NCBI RefSeq assembly: GCF_000236565.1
Contig: NZ_AHAM01000144.1
Location: 1 to 64,000, forward strand
From: Mesorhizobium alhagi CCNWXJ12-2
GTDB taxonomy: Bacteria; Pseudomonadota; Alphaproteobacteria; Rhizobiales; Rhizobiaceae
Direction: 5' to 3'
Length of the DNA stretch: 64,000 bases
A program made the position numbers and the translations under genes. Shown here piece by piece: positions 62,420 to 64,000 of the stretch (positions are counted from its first letter, which is position 1; every line of letters starts with the position of its first letter). The notes under the pieces were generated by a model. That model did no database searches. It saw nothing but the letters and a program-made list of their open reading frames with translations, and had not been told where the DNA came from.

Positions 62420-62671
62420 TCAGGAGGCTTTCGACTCGACCAGCCACAGCTTGGGCCGGGGCTTTCTGGTCTCGACGGTGATGGGCCTGTGGTGACAGCT
62501 GAACGAGACCCGCCAGCACTCCCGCGCACCGGAAGCCGTCTGCGTCTCCCATATGCCTTTCAGTTTGAACGGTGGCGCGCCGACGTCGTCGCGCCACTCG
62601 ACATTCCCGACCTGAAACTGGCCAGCTTTCAAGCCGGCGCGTAAACGCGTCCAAAGCTCGCGAGAGTTCAT
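62420..62671 (-). CDS. Small unknown protein within the urea importer operon
   Basis: This 83-residue soluble basic protein with a Trp-rich core (ELWTRLRAGLK, VEWRDDVG, KGIWETQ, RECWRVSF, PKLWLVES) has six tryptophans overall. No family is recognised. ATG 62671 follows GGTAGGGACTGC. It lies 8 nt after urtD and 19 nt before urtE on the same strand, so it is part of the operon. It could be an assembly or regulatory factor; nothing in the sequence shows which. Confidence 0.65.
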   Translation of the reverse strand: MNSRELWTRLRAGLKAGQFQVGNVEWRDDVGAPPFKLKGIWETQTASGARECWRVSFSCHHRPITVETRKPRPKLWLVESKAS

Positions 62672-62679
62672 TGCAGTCC

Positions 62680-63426
62680 CTACCGCCCAAGATACACCTC
62701 CATTACTCGCTCATCTGACGAGACAAAATCAAGTGTTCCTTCGGACAGAACCGCACCTTCGTGCAGACATGTGACTTTTACGCCAAGCTCGCGCACGAAA
62801 TGCATGTCGTGCTCGACGACGATGACCGAATGCGTCTGGTTGATATCCTTCAGGAGGCGCGCGGTTTCTTCAGTCTCGGCGTCGGTCATGCCGGCGACGG
62901 GCTCGTCGACCAAAAGAAGCTTCGGATCCTGGGCCAGGAGCATGCCGATCTCCAGCCACTGCTTCTGGCCGTGCGAGAGGTTGGCGGCCAGGGTACTGCG
63001 CTTGTCGCCGAGCCGCGTGACGCCGAGTATGTCGTCGATACGGCGCGCCTCCTCGGCCGACCGGCGGTGGAACAGCGCGGGAAAGATCGAGCGCGGACCG
63101 TTGAGCGACAGCACCAGATTGTCCTCGACCGTATGGCTTTCGAACACGGTCGGCTTCTGGAACTTGCGCCCGATCCCCATCATGGCGATCTCGGCCTCGT
63201 CGTGGCGTGTCAGATCGACCTGACCGTCGAAGAACACCTCGCCCTCGTCGGGCCGCGTCTTGCCGGTGACGATGTCCATCATCGTCGTTTTGCCCGCCCC
63301 GTTGGGGCCGATGATCGCGCGCATCTCGCCCCTGTCGAGCACCAGCGAGAGCTTGTTGATGGCGCGAAAGCCGTCGAAGGCCACCGAGACGCCGTCGAGA
63401 TAGAGGATGGGGCCGGATTTCGACAT
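62680..63426 (-). CDS. urtD: Urea ABC transporter ATP-binding protein UrtD
   Basis: This 248-residue LivG-like ATPase has Walker A GPNGAGKTT (near residue 40), the Q-loop region GIGRKFQKPTVFESHTVEDN, signature LSHGQKQWLEIGMLL and Walker B LLLVDEPVAGMTDAE. The SHGQKQWLEIGMLLAQDP and MTDAETEETA stretches are diagnostic of UrtD. It follows urtC by 3 nt and precedes the small ORF by 8 nt. Confidence 0.93.
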   Translation of the reverse strand: MSKSGPILYLDGVSVAFDGFRAINKLSLVLDRGEMRAIIGPNGAGKTTMMDIVTGKTRPDEGEVFFDGQVDLTRHDEAEIAMMGIGRKFQKPTVFESHTVEDNLVLSLNGPRSIFPALFHRRSAEEARRIDDILGVTRLGDKRSTLAANLSHGQKQWLEIGMLLAQDPKLLLVDEPVAGMTDAETEETARLLKDINQTHSVIVVEHDMHFVRELGVKVTCLHEGAVLSEGTLDFVSSDERVMEVYLGR

Positions 63427-63429
63427 CTT

Positions 63430-64000
63430 CTACTCCGCCGGCTGCGGCTCGGGGCCGCCGCTGGGTTTCGCCCACTCGCCGGCTTGTGCGCTCGATTGCG
63501 AGCGGATGGCCTTTGGCGGCGTCGGGTCTATGTCCGTGCCGGCCTCCGCCGCGACGGAAACCGCCCGCTGCGCCCGCGCATCGCGCCACTGGTCCCACAG
63601 GCCGACGATGCCCCTGGGCAGGAACAGCGTGACGGCGACGAACAGCCCGCCGAGCGCGAACAGCCACAGTTCTGGCAGCGCGCCGGTGAACCAGCTCTTT
63701 CCGGCATTGACGAGCAGCGCGCCGATGATCGGGCCGATGATGGTGCCGCGACCGCCGACGGCGGTCCACACGACAACCTCGATCGAATTGCCGGGCTCGA
63801 ACTCGCCCGGATTGATGATGCCGACCTGCGGCACGTAGAGCGCGCCGGCGATGCCGGCCATCACCGCCGATACGGTGAAGGCGAAGAGCTTCACGTTCTC
63901 GGCCCGCCAGCCGAGGAAGCGGGTGCGGCTTTCGGCATCGCGCACGGCGATCAGCAGCTTGCCGAATTTCGAGCTCACGATCAGCCAGGTGACGAAGACG
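63430..64000 (-). CDS. urtC: Urea ABC transporter permease UrtC (C-terminal part)
   Basis: The last 190 residues of a LivM-like permease are visible; the gene runs off the window. SSKFGKLLIAVRDAESRTRF is the conserved cytoplasmic loop, followed by three to four helices (FTVSAVMAGIAGALYVPQVG, VVWTAVGGRGTIIGPIIGAL and LFALGGLFVAVTLFLP) and a disordered Pro/Ser/Glu tail of about 50 residues. It is placed as UrtC by its position before urtD and urtE. Confidence 0.9.
   Translation of the reverse strand, partial: VFVTWLIVSSKFGKLLIAVRDAESRTRFLGWRAENVKLFAFTVSAVMAGIAGALYVPQVGIINPGEFEPGNSIEVVVWTAVGGRGTIIGPIIGALLVNAGKSWFTGALPELWLFALGGLFVAVTLFLPRGIVGLWDQWRDARAQRAVSVAAEAGTDIDPTPPKAIRSQSSAQAGEWAKPSGGPEPQPAE

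Overview
The window is GC-rich, densely coding alphaproteobacterial DNA. An ectoine uptake and breakdown cluster of the rhizobial ehu/eut type, a short second FtsZ, a DUF982 protein and many palindromic intergenic repeats point to the Hyphomicrobiales, probably Mesorhizobium or a close relative. It looks chromosomal. I saw no insertion sequence, prophage, CRISPR array, rRNA or tRNA.

Layout. 0.1-1.5 kb: a dihydrolipoyl dehydrogenase. 1.7-11.5 kb: a polyamine block, with acetylpolyamine amidohydrolase, FAD amine oxidase and aldehyde dehydrogenase on the minus strand, divergent from a YtcJ-type amidohydrolase and a four-gene Pot-type ABC importer that ends at a clear terminator. 11.5-17.7 kb: a serine hydrolase, an SLC13/RCK permease, an Fsr-like MFS exporter and ilvD. 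17.9-18.5 kb: a parD antitoxin with a doubly frameshifted parE. 18.6-25.2 kb: a three-gene operon of a transglutaminase-DUF2126 giant, a circularly permuted ATP-grasp/alpha-E protein and a second transglutaminase; this is the least understood enzymatic system here. 25.3-27.5 kb: small proteins, including one with an internal duplication. 27.6-42.0 kb: the complete ectoine/hydroxyectoine module, with importer ehuABCD, eutABC, doeA, doeB, regulators doeX and enuR, and, beyond a vapBC toxin-antitoxin pair, the aldehyde dehydrogenase and aminotransferase that finish conversion to aspartate. 42.2-50.6 kb: a zinc-free quinone-reductase-like protein, then a LacI-controlled sugar ABC importer with gluconokinase, interrupted by an antisense brnTA pair. 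50.7-53.7 kb: an Lrp regulator divergent from a cysteine-desulfurase-like enzyme and a persulfide-dioxygenase-like metallohydrolase. 53.8-56.0 kb: ftsZ2 and ddl. 56.8-61.7 kb: prkA-yeaH-spoVR. 61.7-64.0 kb: the end of a urea importer operon (urtC partial, urtD, a small ORF, urtE).

The main regulatory observations are a full CtrA-type box (TTAA-N7-TTAAC) followed by four GANTC methylation sites in front of prkA-yeaH-spoVR, three GANTC sites in front of ftsZ2, a TCATGACAATT-like motif repeated at the ectoine regulator and transporter promoters, and a perfect 16-bp palindrome in front of the sugar importer. Large composite inverted repeats sit in many gaps. In both ABC importers they lie directly behind the substrate-binding-protein gene.

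Functions are assigned from translated sequence, motifs and gene order. No database search was run.
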